This document shows, one piece after another, positions 13,708-26,700 of a stretch of 64,000 nucleotides of DNA. Position numbers and translations under genes: made by a program. The notes beneath the pieces were generated by a model. It made no database searches and was not told the DNA's origin. It saw only the letters and a program-made list of their open reading frames with translations. The stretch is from NCBI GenBank assembly GCA_963920705.1, contig OY987238.1, positions 14,998,183 through 15,062,182 on the forward strand, written 5' to 3'. Source of the DNA: Odiellus spinosus. Lineage: Eukaryota; Arthropoda; Arachnida; Opiliones; Phalangiidae. Within the stretch, counting starts at the first letter, position 1. Every line of letters begins with the position of its first letter.

Positions 13708-15560
13708 AAAATACACCCCCTGTAAAAATACACCCCCTGTAAAAATACACCCCCTGTAAAAATACACCCCCTGTAAAAATACACCCCCTGTAAAAATACA
13801 CCCCCTGTAAAAATACACCCCCTGTAAAAATACACCCCCTGTAAAAATACACCCCCTGTAAAAATACACCCCCTGTAAAAAATACACCCCCTGTAAAAAA
13901 TACACCCTCTGTAAAAAATACACCCCCTGTGAAAAATACACCCCCAGTAAAAATACACCCCCGGTAAAAATACACCCCCTGTAAAAATACACCCCCTGTA
14001 AAAAATACACCCCCTGTAAAAAATACACCCCCTGTAAAAATACACCCCCTGTAAAAAATACACCCCCTGTAAAAAATACACCCCTGTAAAAAATACACCT
14101 CCTGTAAAAATACACCCCCTGTAAAAATACACCCCCTGTAAAAATACACCCCCTGTAAAAAATACACCCCCTGTAAAAAATACACCCCCTGTAAAAATAC
14201 ACCCCCTGTAAAAATACACCCCCTGTAAAAAATACACCCCCTGTAAAAATACACCCTATGTAAAAATACACCCCCTATAAAAATACACCCCCTGTAAAAA
14301 ATACACCCCCTGTAAAAATACACCCCCTGTAAAAATACACCCCCTGTAAAAATACACCCCCTGTAAAAATACACCCCCTGTAAAAATACACCCCCTGTAA
14401 AAATACACCCCCTGTAAAAAATACACCCCCTGTAAAAATACACCCCCTGTAAAAATATACCCCCTGTAAAATTACACCCCCTGAAAAATACACCCCCTGT
14501 AAAAATACACCCCCTGTAAAAAATACTCCCCCTGTAAAAATACACCCCCTGTAAAAAATACACCCCCTGTAAAAATACACCCCCTGTAAAAATACACCCC
14601 CTGTAAAAATACACCCCCTGTAAAAATACACCCCCTGTAAAAATACACCCCCTGTAAAAATACACCCCCTGTAAAAAATACACCCCCTGTAAAAATACAC
14701 CCCCTGTAAAAATATACCCCCTGTAAAATTACACCCCCTGAAAAATACACCCCCTGTAAAAAATACACCCCCTGTAAAAAATACACCCCCAGTAAAAATA
14801 CACCCCTGTAAAAATACACCCCCTGTAAAAATACACCACTTGTAAAAAATACACCCCCTGTAAAAATACACCCCCTGTAAAAATACACCCCCTGTAAAAA
14901 TACACCCCCTGTAAAAAATACACCCCCTGTAAAAAATACACCCCCTGTAAAAATACACCCCCTGTAAAAAATACACCCATGTAAAAAATACACCCCCTGT
15001 AAAAATACACCCCCTGTAAAAATACACCCCCTGTAAAAATACACCCCCTGTAAAAATAAACCCCTGTAAAAATACACCCCCTGTAAAAATACACCCCCTG
15101 TAAAAATACACCCCCTGTAAAAAATACACCCCCTGTAAAAAATACACCCCCTGTAAAAAATACACCCCCTGTAAAAATACACCCCCTGTAAAAATACACC
15201 CCCTGTAAAAATACACCCCCTGTAAAAAATACACCCCCTGTAAAAATACACCCCCTGTAAAAATACACCCCCTGTAAAAATACACCCCCTGTAAGAATAC
15301 ACCCCCTGTAAAAAATACACCCCCTGTAAAAAATACACCCCCTGTAAAAATACACCCCCTGTAAAAATACACCCCCTGTAAAAAAATACACCCCCTGTAA
15401 AAAATACACCCCCTGTAAAAATACACCCCCTGTAAAAAATACACCCCCTGTAAAAATACACCCCCAGTAAAAAATACACCCCCTGTAAAAATACACCCCC
15501 TGTAAAAATACACCCCCTGTAAAAATACACCCCTTGTAAAAATACACCCCCTGTAAAAAA
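13708..15560 (-). repeat. Satellite D block, reverse polarity
   Basis: About 1.85 kb of uninterrupted D units written as tacaccccctgtaaaaa on the + strand. 17-bp and 18-bp forms occur in ordered patterns. Rare variants (cccccagt, ccccgagt, acaccact) act as positional markers shared with blocks near 21 kb and 30-31 kb. Confidence 0.96.
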
Positions 15561-18500
15561 TGAGATTTGGAAAAATTGAGATTTGGCAAAATTGAGATTT
15601 GGCAAAATTGAGATTTGGGAAAATTGAGATTTGGGAAAATTGAGATTTGGGAAAATTGAGATTTGTGAAAATTGAGATTTGGGAAAATATAGATTTGGGA
15701 AAATTGAGATTTGGGAAAATTGAGATTTGGGAAAATTGAGATTTGGGAAAATTGAGATTTGGGAAAATTGAGATTTGGGAAAATTGAGATTTGGGAAAAT
15801 TGAGATTTGGGAAAATTGAGATTATGGAAAATTGAGATTTGGGAAAATTGAGATTTGGGAAAATTGAGATTTGGGAAAATTGAGATTGGGAAAATTGAGA
15901 TTGGCAAAATTGAGATTGGGAAAATTGAGATTGGGAAAATTGAGATTGGGAAAATTGAGATTGGGAAAATTGAGATTGGGAAAATTGAGATTGGGAAAAT
16001 TGAGATTGGGAAAATTGAGATTGGGAAAATTGAGATTGGGAAAATTGAGATTGAGATTGGGAAAATTGAGATTGAGATTGGGAAAATTGAGATTGAGATT
16101 GGGAAAATTGAGATTGAGATTGGGAAAATTGAGATTGAGATTGGGAAAATTGAGATTGGGAAAATTGAGATTGGGAAAATTGAGTTTGGGAAAATTCAGA
16201 TTTGGAAAATTGAGATTTGTAAAAATACACCCCCTGTAAAAATACACCCCCTGTAAAAATACACCCCTGTAAAAATACACCCCCTGTAAAAATACACCCC
16301 TTGTAAAAAATACACCCCCTGTAAAAATACACCCCCTGTAAAAATACACCCCCTGTAAAAATACACCCCCTGTAAAAAATACACCCCCTGTAAAAAATAC
16401 AACCCCTGTAAAAATACACTCCCTGTAAAAAATGAGATTTGGGAAAATTGAGATTTGGGAAAATTGGGATTTGGGAAAATTGAGATTTGGGAAAATTGAG
16501 ATTGGCAAAATTGAGATTGGGAAAATTGAGATTGGGAAAATTGAGATTGGGAAAATTGAGATTTGGGAAAAATTGAGATTTGGGAAAAATTGAGATTTGG
16601 GAAAATTGAGATTTGGGAAAATTGAGATTTGGGAAAATTGAGATTTGGCAAAATTGAGATTGGGAAAATTGAGATTGGGAAAATTGAGATTGGGAAAATT
16701 GAGATTGGGAAAATTGAGATTGGGAAAATTGAGATTGGGAAAATTGAGATTGGGAAAATTGAGATTGGGAAAATTGAGATTGGGAAAATTGAGATTGAGA
16801 TTGGGAAAATTGAGATTGGGAAAATTGAGATTGGGAAAATTGAGATTGGGAAAATTGAGATTGAGATTGGGAAAATTGAGATTGGGAAAAATACACCCCC
16901 TGTAAAAATACACCCCCTGTAAAAATACACCCCCTGTAAAAATACACCCCCTGTAAAAATACACTCCCTGTAAAAAATGAGATTTGGGAAAATTGAGATT
17001 TGGGAAAATTGAGATTTGGGAAAATTGAGATTTTAGAAAATTGAGATTTGGGAAAATTGAGATTTGGGAAAATTGAGATTTGGGAAAATTGAGATTTGGG
17101 AAAATTGAGATTTGGGAAAATTGAGATTTGGGAAAATTGAGATTTGGGAAAATTGAGATTTGGAAAATTGAGATTTGGGAAAATTGAGATTTGGGAAAAT
17201 TGAGATTTTGGAAAATTGAGATTTTGGAAAATTGAGATTTGGGAAAATTGAGATTTGGGAAAATTGAGATTTGGGAAAATTGAGATTTGGGAAAATTGAG
17301 ATTTGGGAAAATTGAGATTTGGGAAAATTGAGATTGAGATTGGGAAAATTGAGATTGGGAAAATTGATATTGGGAAAATTGAGTTTGGGAAAATTGAGTT
17401 TGGGAAAATTGAGATTTGGAAAATTGAGATTTGGAAAATTGAGATTTGTAAAAATACACCCCCTGTAAAAATACACCCCCTGTAAAAATACACCCCCTGT
17501 AAAAATACACCCCCTGTAAAAAAAACACACCCCCTGTAAAACACACCCCCTGTAAAAATACACCCCCTGTAAAAAATACACCCCCTGTAAAAATACACCC
17601 CCTGTAAAAAATACACCCCCTGTAAAAAATACACCCCTGTAAAAAATACACCCCCTGTAAAAATACACCCCCTGTAAAAATACACCCCCTGTAAAAATAC
17701 ACCCCCTGTAAAAAATACACCCCCTGTAAAAAAACACCCCCTGTAAAAATACACCCCCTGTAAAAAATACACCCCCTGTAAAAATACACCCCCTGTAAAA
17801 ATACACCCCCTGTAAAAATACACCCCTTGTAAAAATACACCCCCTGTAAAAAATACACCCCCTGTAAAAAATACACCCCCTGTAAAAATACACCCCCTGT
17901 AAAAATACACCCCCTGTAAAAATACACCCCCTGTAAAAATACACCCCCTGTAAAAATACACCCCCTGTAAAAAATACACCCCCTGTAAAAAATACACCCC
18001 CTGTAAAAATACACCCCCTGTAAAAAATACACCCCCTGTAAAAATACACCCCCAGTAAAAAATACACCCCCTGTAAAAATACACCCCCTGTAAAAATACA
18101 CCCCCTGTAAAAATACACCCCTTGTAAAAATACACCCCCTGTAAAAAATGAGATTTGGAAAAATTGAGATTTGGCAAAATTGAGATTTGGCAAAATTGAG
18201 ATTTGGGAAAATTGAGATTTGGGAAAATTGAGATTTGGGAAAATTGAGATTTGTGAAAATTGAGATTTGGGAAAATATAGATTTGGGAAAATTGAGGTTT
18301 GGGAAAATTGAGATTTGGGAAAATTGAGATTTGGGAAAATTGAGATTTGGGAAAATTGAGATTTGGGAAAATTGAGATTATGGAAAATTGAGATTTGGGA
18401 AAATTGAGATTTGGGAAAATTGAGATTTGGGAAAATTGAGATTTGGGAAAATTGAGATTTGGGAAAATTGAGATTTGGGAAAATTGAGATTGGGAAAATT

Positions 18501-21500
18501 GAGATTGGGAAAATTGAGATTGGGAAAATTGAGATTGGGAAAATTGAGATTGGGAAAATTGAGATTGGGAAAATTGAGATTGGGAAAATTGAGATTGAGA
18601 TTGGGAAAATTGAGATTGAGATTGGGAAAATTGAGATTGAGATTGGGAAAATTGAGATTGGGAAAATTGAGATTGGGAAAATTGAGTTTGGGAAAATTCA
18701 GATTTGGAAAATTGAGATTTGTAAAAATACACCCCCTGTAAAAATACACCCCCTGTAAAAATACACCCCTGTAAAAATACACCCCCTGTAAAAATACACC
18801 CCTTGTAAAAAAATACACCCCCTGTAAAAATACACCCCCTGTAAAAATACACCCCCTGTAAAAATACACCCCCTGTAAAAAATACACCCCCTGTAAAAAA
18901 TACAACCCCTGTAAAAATACACTCCCTGTAAAAAATGAGATTTGGGAAAATTGAGATTTGGGAAAATTGGGATTTGGGAAAATTGAGATTTGGGAAAATT
19001 GAGATTGGCAAAATTGAGATTGGGAAAATTGAGATTGGGAAAATTGAGATTGGGAAAATTGAGATTTGGGAAAAATTGAGATTTGGGAAAAATTGAGATT
19101 TGGGAAAATTGAGATTTGGGAAAATTGAGATTTGGGAAAATTGAGATTTGGGAAAATTGAGATTTGGGAAAATTGAGATTTGGGAAAATTGAGATTTGGG
19201 AAAATTGAGATTTGGGAAAATTGAGATTTGGGAAAATTGAGATTTGGGAAAATTGAGATTGGCAAAATTGAGATTGGCAAAATTGAGATTGGGAAAATTG
19301 AGATTGGGAAAATTGAGATTGGGAAAATTGAGATTGGGAAAATTGAGATTGGGAAAATTGAGATTGGGAAAATTGAGATTGGGAAAATTGAGATTGGGAA
19401 AATTGAGATTGGGAAAATTGAGATTGGGAAAATTGAGATTGGGAAAATTGAGATTGAGATTGGGAAAATTGAGATTGGGAAAATTGAGATTGGGAAAATT
19501 GAGATTGGGAAAATTGAGATTGAGATTGGGAAAATTGAGATTGGGAAAAATACACCCCCTGTAAAAATACACCCCCTGTAAAAATACACCCCCTGTAAAA
19601 ATACACCCCCTGTAAAAATACACCCCCTGTAAAAATACACTCCCTGTAAAAAATGAGATTTGGGAAAATTGAGATTTGGGAAAATTGAGATTTGGGAAAA
19701 TTGAGATTTTAGAAAATTGAGATTTGGGAAAATTGAGATTTGGGAAAATTGAGATTTGGGAAAATTGAGATTTGGGAAAATTGAGATTTGGGAAAATTGA
19801 GATTTGGGAAAATTGAGATTTGGGAAAATTGAGATTTGGGAAAATTGAGATTTGGAAAATTGAGATTTGGGAAAATTGAGATTTGGGAAAATTGAGATTT
19901 TGGAAAATTGAGATTTTGGAAAATTGAGATTTGGGAAAATTGAGATTTGGGAAAATTGAGATTTGGGAAAATTGAGATTTGGGAAAATTGAGATTTGGGA
20001 AAATTGAGATTGAGATTGGGAAAATTGAGATTGGGAAAATTGATATTGGGAAAATTGAGTTTGGGAAAATTGAGTTTGGGAAAATTGAGATTTGGAAAAT
20101 TGAGATTTGGAAAATTGAGATTTGTAAAAATACACCCCCTGTAAAAATACACCCCCTGTAAAAATACACCCCCTGTAAAAATACACCCCCTGTAAAAAAA
20201 ACACACCCCCTGTAAAACACACCCCCTGTAAAAATACACCCCCTGTAAAAATACACCCCTGTAAAAAATACACCCCCTGTAAAAAATACACCCCCTGTAA
20301 AAATACACCCCCTGTAAAAAATACACCCCCTGTAAAAAATACACCCCTGTAAAAAATACACCCCCTGTAAAAATACACCCCCTGTAAAAATACACCCCCT
20401 GTAAAAATACACCCCCTGTAAAAAATACACCCCCTGTAAAAAATACACCCCCTGTAAAAAAACACCCCCTGTAAAAATACACCCCCTGTAAAAAATACAC
20501 CCCCTGTAAAAATACACCCCCTGTAAAAATACACCCCCTGTAAAAATACACCCCTTGTAAAAATACACCCCCTGTAAAAAATACACCCCCTGTAAAAAAT
20601 ACACCCCCTGTAAAAATACACCCCCTGTAAAAATACACCCCCTGTAAAAATACACCCCTGTAAAAAATACACCCACTGTAAAAAATACACCCCCTGTAAA
20701 AATACACCCCCTGTAAAAAATACACCCCCTGTAAAAAATACACCCCTGTAAAAAATACACCCCCTGTAAAAATACACCCCCTGTAAAAATACACCCCCTG
20801 TAAAAATACACCCCCTGTAAAAAATACACCCCCTGTAAAAGTACACCCCCTGTAAAAATACACCCCCTGTAAAAAATACACCCCCTGTAAAAATACACCC
20901 CCTGTAAAAATACACCCCCTGTAAAAAATACACCCCCTGTAAAAAATACACCCCCTGTAAAAAATACACCCCCAGTAAAAATACACCCCAATAAAAATAC
21001 ACCCCCTGTAAAAATACACCCCTGTAAAAATACACCCCCTGTAAAAATACACCCCCTGTAAAAATACGCCCCCTGTAAAAAATACACCCCCTGTAAAAAA
21101 TACACCCCCTGTAAAAAATACACCCCGAGTAAAAATACACCCCTGTAAAAATACACCCCCTGTAAAAATACACCCCCTGTAAGAATACACCCCCTGTAAA
21201 AAATACACCCCCTGTAAAAAATACACCCCCTGTAAAAATACACCCCCTGTAAAAATACACCCCCAGTAAAAAATACACCCCCTGTAAAAATACACCCCCT
21301 GTAAAAATACACCCCCTGTAAAAATACACCCCCTGTAAAAATACACCCCCTGTAAAAAATACACCCCCTGTAAAAAATACACCCCCTGTAAAAATACACC
21401 CCCTGTAAAAAATACACCCCCTGTAAAAATACACCCCCAGTAAAAAATACACCCCCTGTAAAAATACACCCCCTGTAAAAATACACCCCCTGTAAAAATA

Positions 21501-23369
21501 CACCCCTTGTAAAAATACACCCCCTGTAAAAAATGAGATTTGGAAAAATTGAGATTTGGCAAAATTGAGATTTGGCAAAATTGAGATTTGGGAAAATTGA
21601 GATTTGGGAAAATTGAGATTTGGTAAAATTGAGATTTGTGAAAATTGAGATTTGGGAAAATATAGATTTGGGAAAATTGAGATTTGGGAAAATTGAGATT
21701 TGGGAAAATTGAGATTTGGGAAAATTGAGATTTGGGAAAATTGAGATTTGGGAAAATTGAGATTATGGAAAATTGAGATTTGGGAAAATTGAGATTTGGG
21801 AAAATTGAGATTTGGGAAAATTGAGATTTGGGAAAATTGAGATTGGGAAAATTGAGATTGGCAAAATTGAGATTGGGAAAATTGAGATTGGGAAAATTGA
21901 GATTGGGAAAATTGAGATTGGGAAAATTGAGATTGGGAAAATTGAGATTGGGAAAATTGAGATTGGGAAAATTGAGATTGGGAAAATTGAGATTGAGATT
22001 GGGAAAATTGAGATTGAGATTGGGAAAATTGAGATTGAGATTGGGAAAATTGAGATTGAGATTGGGAAAATTGAGATTGGGAAAATTGAGATTGGGAAAA
22101 TTGAGATTGGGAAAATTGAGATTGGGAAAATTGAGTTTGGGAAAATTCAGATTTGGAAAATTGAGATTTGTAAAAATACACCCCCTGTAAAAATACACCC
22201 CCTGTAAAAATACACCCCTGTAAAAATACACCCCCTGTAAAAATACACCCCTTGTAAAAAATACACCCCCTGTAAAAATACACCCCCTGTAAAAATACAC
22301 CCCCTGTAAAAATACACCCCCTGTAAAAAATACACCCCCTGTAAAAAATACAACCCCTGTAAAAATACACTCCCTGTAAAAAATGAGATTTGGGAAAATT
22401 GAGATTTGGGAAAATTGGGATTTGGGAAAATTGAGATTTGGGAAAATTGAGATTGGCAAAATTGAGATTGGGAAAATTGAGATTGGGAAAATTGAGATTG
22501 GGAAAATTGAGATTTGGGAAAAATTGAGATTTGGGAAAAATTGAGATTTGGGAAAATTGAGATTTGGGAAAATTGAGATTTGGGAAAATTGAGATTTGGG
22601 AAAATTGAGATTTGGGAAAATTGAGATTTGGGAAAATTGAGATTTGGGAAAATTGAGATTTGGGAAAATTGAGATTTGGGAAAATTGAGATTTGGGAAAA
22701 TTGAGATTTGGGAAAATTGAGATTGGCAAAATTGAGATTGGCAAAATTGAGATTGGGAAAATTGAGATTGGGAAAATTGAGATTGGGAAAATTGAGATTG
22801 GGAAAATTGAGATTGGGAAAATTGAGATTGGGAAAATTGAGATTGGGAAAATTGAGATTGGGAAAATTGAGATTGGGAAAATTGAGATTGAGATTGGGAA
22901 AATTGAGATTGGGAAAATTGAGATTGAGATTGGGAAAATTGAGATTGGGAAAAATACACCCCCTGTAAAAATACACCCCCTGTAAAAATACACCCCCTGT
23001 AAAAATACACCCCCTGTAAAAATACACTCCCTGTAAAAAATGAGATTTGGGAAAATTGAGATTTGGGAAAATTGAGATTTGGGAAAATTGAGATTTGGGA
23101 AAATTGAGATTTTAGAAAATTGAGATTTGGGAAAATTGAGATTTGGGAAAATTGAGATTTGGGAAAATTGAGATTTGGGAAAATTGAGATTTGGGAAAAT
23201 TGAGATTTGGGAAAATTGAGATTTGGGAAAATTGAGATTTGGGAAAATTGAGATTTGGAAAATTGAGATTTGGGAAAATTGAGATTTGGGAAAATTGAGA
23301 TTTTGGAAAATTGAGATTTTGGAAAATTGAGATTTGGGAAAATTGAGATTTGGGAAAATTGAGATTTGG
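15561..23369 (-). repeat. Satellite C/D composite array, reverse polarity
   Basis: C (aaattgagatttggg on +) occupies about 15561-16217, 16433-16886, 16977-17449, 18146-18725, 18935-19548, 19652-20126, 21533-22173, 22384-22951 and 23041-23369, with D between. Higher-order copies are clear: the C end gaaaattcagatttgg recurs near 16190, 18695 and 22145; gattttagaaaattg near 17030, 19705 and 23107; aaaaacacaccccctg near 17520 and 20200. Copies differ mainly in the number of internal units. C has a 15-bp sub-form (attgagattgggaaa) grouped centrally in most blocks. Confidence 0.95.
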
Positions 23370-23722
23370 TGTAACAGTTACATCGATTTCACTGTCACTG
23401 CCCCTTTAACAAAAAGAAATTTTAGATCCTAACACCGACCTCTGGACTATGAGTCACTCTATACTTCGCCCTAGAGTTTCTCTAGGTGGTGCAATCCTAG
23501 AGCCCCGGAGAAAACGTAGAATAGAATAGGAGGGAGTTGCGAGCCCGGAGCCGACCAGATAAGGCTGCACTCAAGTTAGCATTTGCCATAATGTTTCGAT
23601 TTTTGTTTGTATATATATTTTAGTATGTTCGTTAATTAAATATTCTTAATTTTAAACTGCCGTGTATTAATTTTATACTAATGGTCCGCGTTTGGAGTGT
23701 CGCCTCAGACGGAACCATTACA
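23370..23722 (+). repeat. 5' LTR
   Basis: 353 bp, TGTAACAG...CCATTACA. It contains a TATA-like run (gtatatatatttta, about 23611-23625) that could serve as promoter. I found no difference from the 3' LTR by eye. Confidence 0.96.
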
Positions 23723-23723
23723 A

Positions 23724-23735
23724 TGGCGCCCAACG
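23724..23735 (+). promoter_or_regulatory. Primer-binding site, tRNA-Lys type
   Basis: tggcgcccaacg begins one base after the 5' LTR. Its complement, CGTTGGGCGCCA, matches the 3' end, including CCA, of arthropod-type tRNA-Lys(CUU). The match is 12 nt and then diverges. Confidence 0.8.
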
Positions 23736-23789
23736 TTTTTTGCCCCTGTGCCGTTTTTTGCCGTGTTTAGTTTTACTTTTGTTTTTGCG

Positions 23790-26700
23790 ATGTTTCGGAC
23801 TCCGGTTCAGCGCGCTTCGCTCGCCTCGCCATCGCCTGGTGGAGGGGGTGTTGCCGCGGCCCCTGGAATCACGTCGGGAAATGTGACTAACACAATGCCA
23901 AATTTACCGTTAATGGTAGCAAACCCTTCCCAGAACACAATGGGTGTTCGCTCTCGCTCTGCTGGTAATCTTACCAATATCGCGACCCCAGTAAACGCGT
24001 CCGTCAGACGCAGTCGCCTAGCAGCATCATTCTCACACCGGCCAGTACACACCAGTACTCCAATTCAACAACCAAGTCAACAACAAGCGCAAGTACCTAT
24101 TTCCTCAAATCTTACTCAATCCGTTCCATCAACTCCTCAACTGCCAGCCAATGCCGTACAAATGTTAACTAACGCCTTAAGCGCCTTAACCTCTCAAATC
24201 TCACAAGTTAACCAACGTTTTGATTCTCTGGAACAAAATATACAACAAGAATTCACTAATCAATCGCAAGAAAGAATAAACCTAGCCCAAGATTCAAATG
24301 ACCGCTTTAAGGTAATGGAAACACGCCTTGACAGACTAGAAACGTCCGTCAACAAAGTTCCAAATCCGCCGCAGAATCCACTTACGATAAACGTGCCGAC
24401 TACGAATGTTAACCCTTCAGGTACCCAAAATACATCTAGCTTTGCTGCAGCATCGTCGGTAGAAAGCAAAATGGGCTCGCGGATTTGCTATAATTGGCTC
24501 GCTACCGCGTCGTTTCGCGGCGCGAAAACGGATAACGCTTTCCGTTTCTTACGAGATGCGACGAAAGTATTTACAGCGAGTGGAACGCCGTCCTCGCAAT
24601 GGATAGGATTAATTTATCACGCCTTTAAAGGGAACGCGTCGCGATGGTTTGATAATCGCCGACATTCCTTTACCGATTGGTCGGATTTCGCAACCGTATT
24701 TTTGTGCGAATTCCGCCAAAAAACACCTTTGGAATTACTTAAAGTCGCCTTAAGTAGAGAACAAAAGGTAGGAGAATCTTTTGAAAAATTTGTTTGGGAT
24801 ATTCAAGACGCGCATGAGCAACATGATGCATCCACCGCGGAATCTATTATATTCGATACTGTAGTAAACAGCGCCCTGCCTGAATATAGTCGAGAATTAC
24901 GAAACGTAGCCGAATCAAAAAAAACAATTCAAGAACTATTACGCGTAGGACGTTTAGTCGCTCTAGATTTAGAGAAAGCGCACGCTTTATATGGTTCACG
25001 GCATGAACCGAAATCGCGGGTGGAAACAAAAAATGAAGAGAGAGAAAAGGGAGAAGAGCGACCCGCCGCTGCTCGCCCTTCTCGACTTAACGACCTCGAA
25101 AAACAATTGGTGAAAGACCAAAAGTGTTTCGCTTGCCAGAAAGTCGGACACAAAAGAGTAGATTGTCCAGAAAGGGCAAGTCTCAGAGTTTTGACAACAA
25201 TGTGTACAAAAGATTGCCAGCACGTATCCGTGCTGGTTAATAAAGTTGCGAAGATTGCTTTCGTAGATTCTGGCGCCACCTATTCAGTAATCGCCGATAC
25301 CGAATTGGTTAGTCTCGGAAAACCGTTGCACGACATAACTCCGTGGGTAAAAGAAAATATGACCCCCGCCATTGGCCCAGCCATAATGCCAATAGGTACC
25401 TGCTCGGTGGAGGTCTGCATTCAGGGTATAACAATGAACGTTGATTTTGCCGTGCTGAGGAACTTTAACACGCCAGTACTTTTGGGTCAAGATTTTATAC
25501 GAGGTGTTGGATTTGTCGTCTTGCCCAATAGCAATGTATATGCATTTGAGACAAATCTCAATTGTAGATGGCCTCTCTATTCATTCGGATCGAAACCGGA
25601 AGAAACCAGCCCGAAACAGCTTAAGAAAAATGCCGAGAACGACCCAGAAGCGTGTCTCACAATGAAACAAACTGTCGAAAATAACAGGTCAAAAGTAGAC
25701 AACATCTTGACAAAATTTGAAGACGTAGTATCCTCGGGTAGGCTCGGACATACTATGATCGTTAGACATAAAGTATTTACCGGAGACGCAAACCCAGTTA
25801 AGAGTCGCCCCTACCCATATTCGCAGACGAAACGGGCCGAAATCAGTCGACAAATAGAAGAATTACAGGAAAGAGGGATAATCGAACCCTGTAGTTCACC
25901 CTGGGCCTCGCCCGTCGTCCTTGTCACGAAAAAGGAAGGTGGATTTCGACTATGCGTTGACTATCGCTCACTAAATGCCATATCGTTGGACGACGCTTAT
26001 CCAATGCCATCAGTCCAGTATATCATGGACAGTCTCAAAGGAGCGAAGTATTTTAGTCGGATAGACTTACGATCAGGCTACTGGCAAGTAGAACTAGACC
26101 GGCAATCTCAAGATAAATGCGCTTTCGTCACTTCAGACGGTCAGTTCCGATTCAAACGAATGCCGTTTGGACTTAAGTCGGCACCCATGACGTTTCAGCG
26201 CCTTATGAATGACATTTTAAAGGACTGCCGAACATTTTCCTGTGTCTACCTTGATGACATAATTATCTTCAGCTCCACAGTCGAAGAGCATTTACAACAT
26301 TTAGAAACAATACTGGAGGTGTTGAGGAAAGCGAATCTAACGTGCAATTTGCCAAAGTGCTGTTTCTTTCAAGAACAAATAGATTTCCTGGGCTTTGTAG
26401 TATCAGCTGACGGTATCCAAACAAACCCAGAGAAAGTTGCCGCTGTTCAACACTTTCCTACTCCGAAGAGTCAAACCGCTTTACGGTCATTTTTGGGTTT
26501 GGTCAATTTTTATCGAGGATTTATTCCAAAAATGTCCGAAATAGCTATGCCATTATTTCGGCTACTCAAGAAAAACGTCCCCTGGCGATGGGAAAAAGCA
26601 GAAGTAGAAGCTTTTCGGAGATTGAAACAAGAATTAATAGACAGTGTGGTTTTGGCGTTCCCTGACTTTTCAAAACCCTATATCCTACAAACGGACGCCT

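Noticed and set aside
14275-21486. Open frame of 2403 codons on the - strand, and similar ones at 18378-23027, 19709-22993 and 29407-34221
   Set aside because: Same satellite artefact; overlapping frames are equally open and no domain is present.
23697-23789. Start of gag-pol upstream of 23790
   Set aside because: The frame begins with GTG inside the LTR and crosses the primer-binding site; the first in-frame ATG is 23790.
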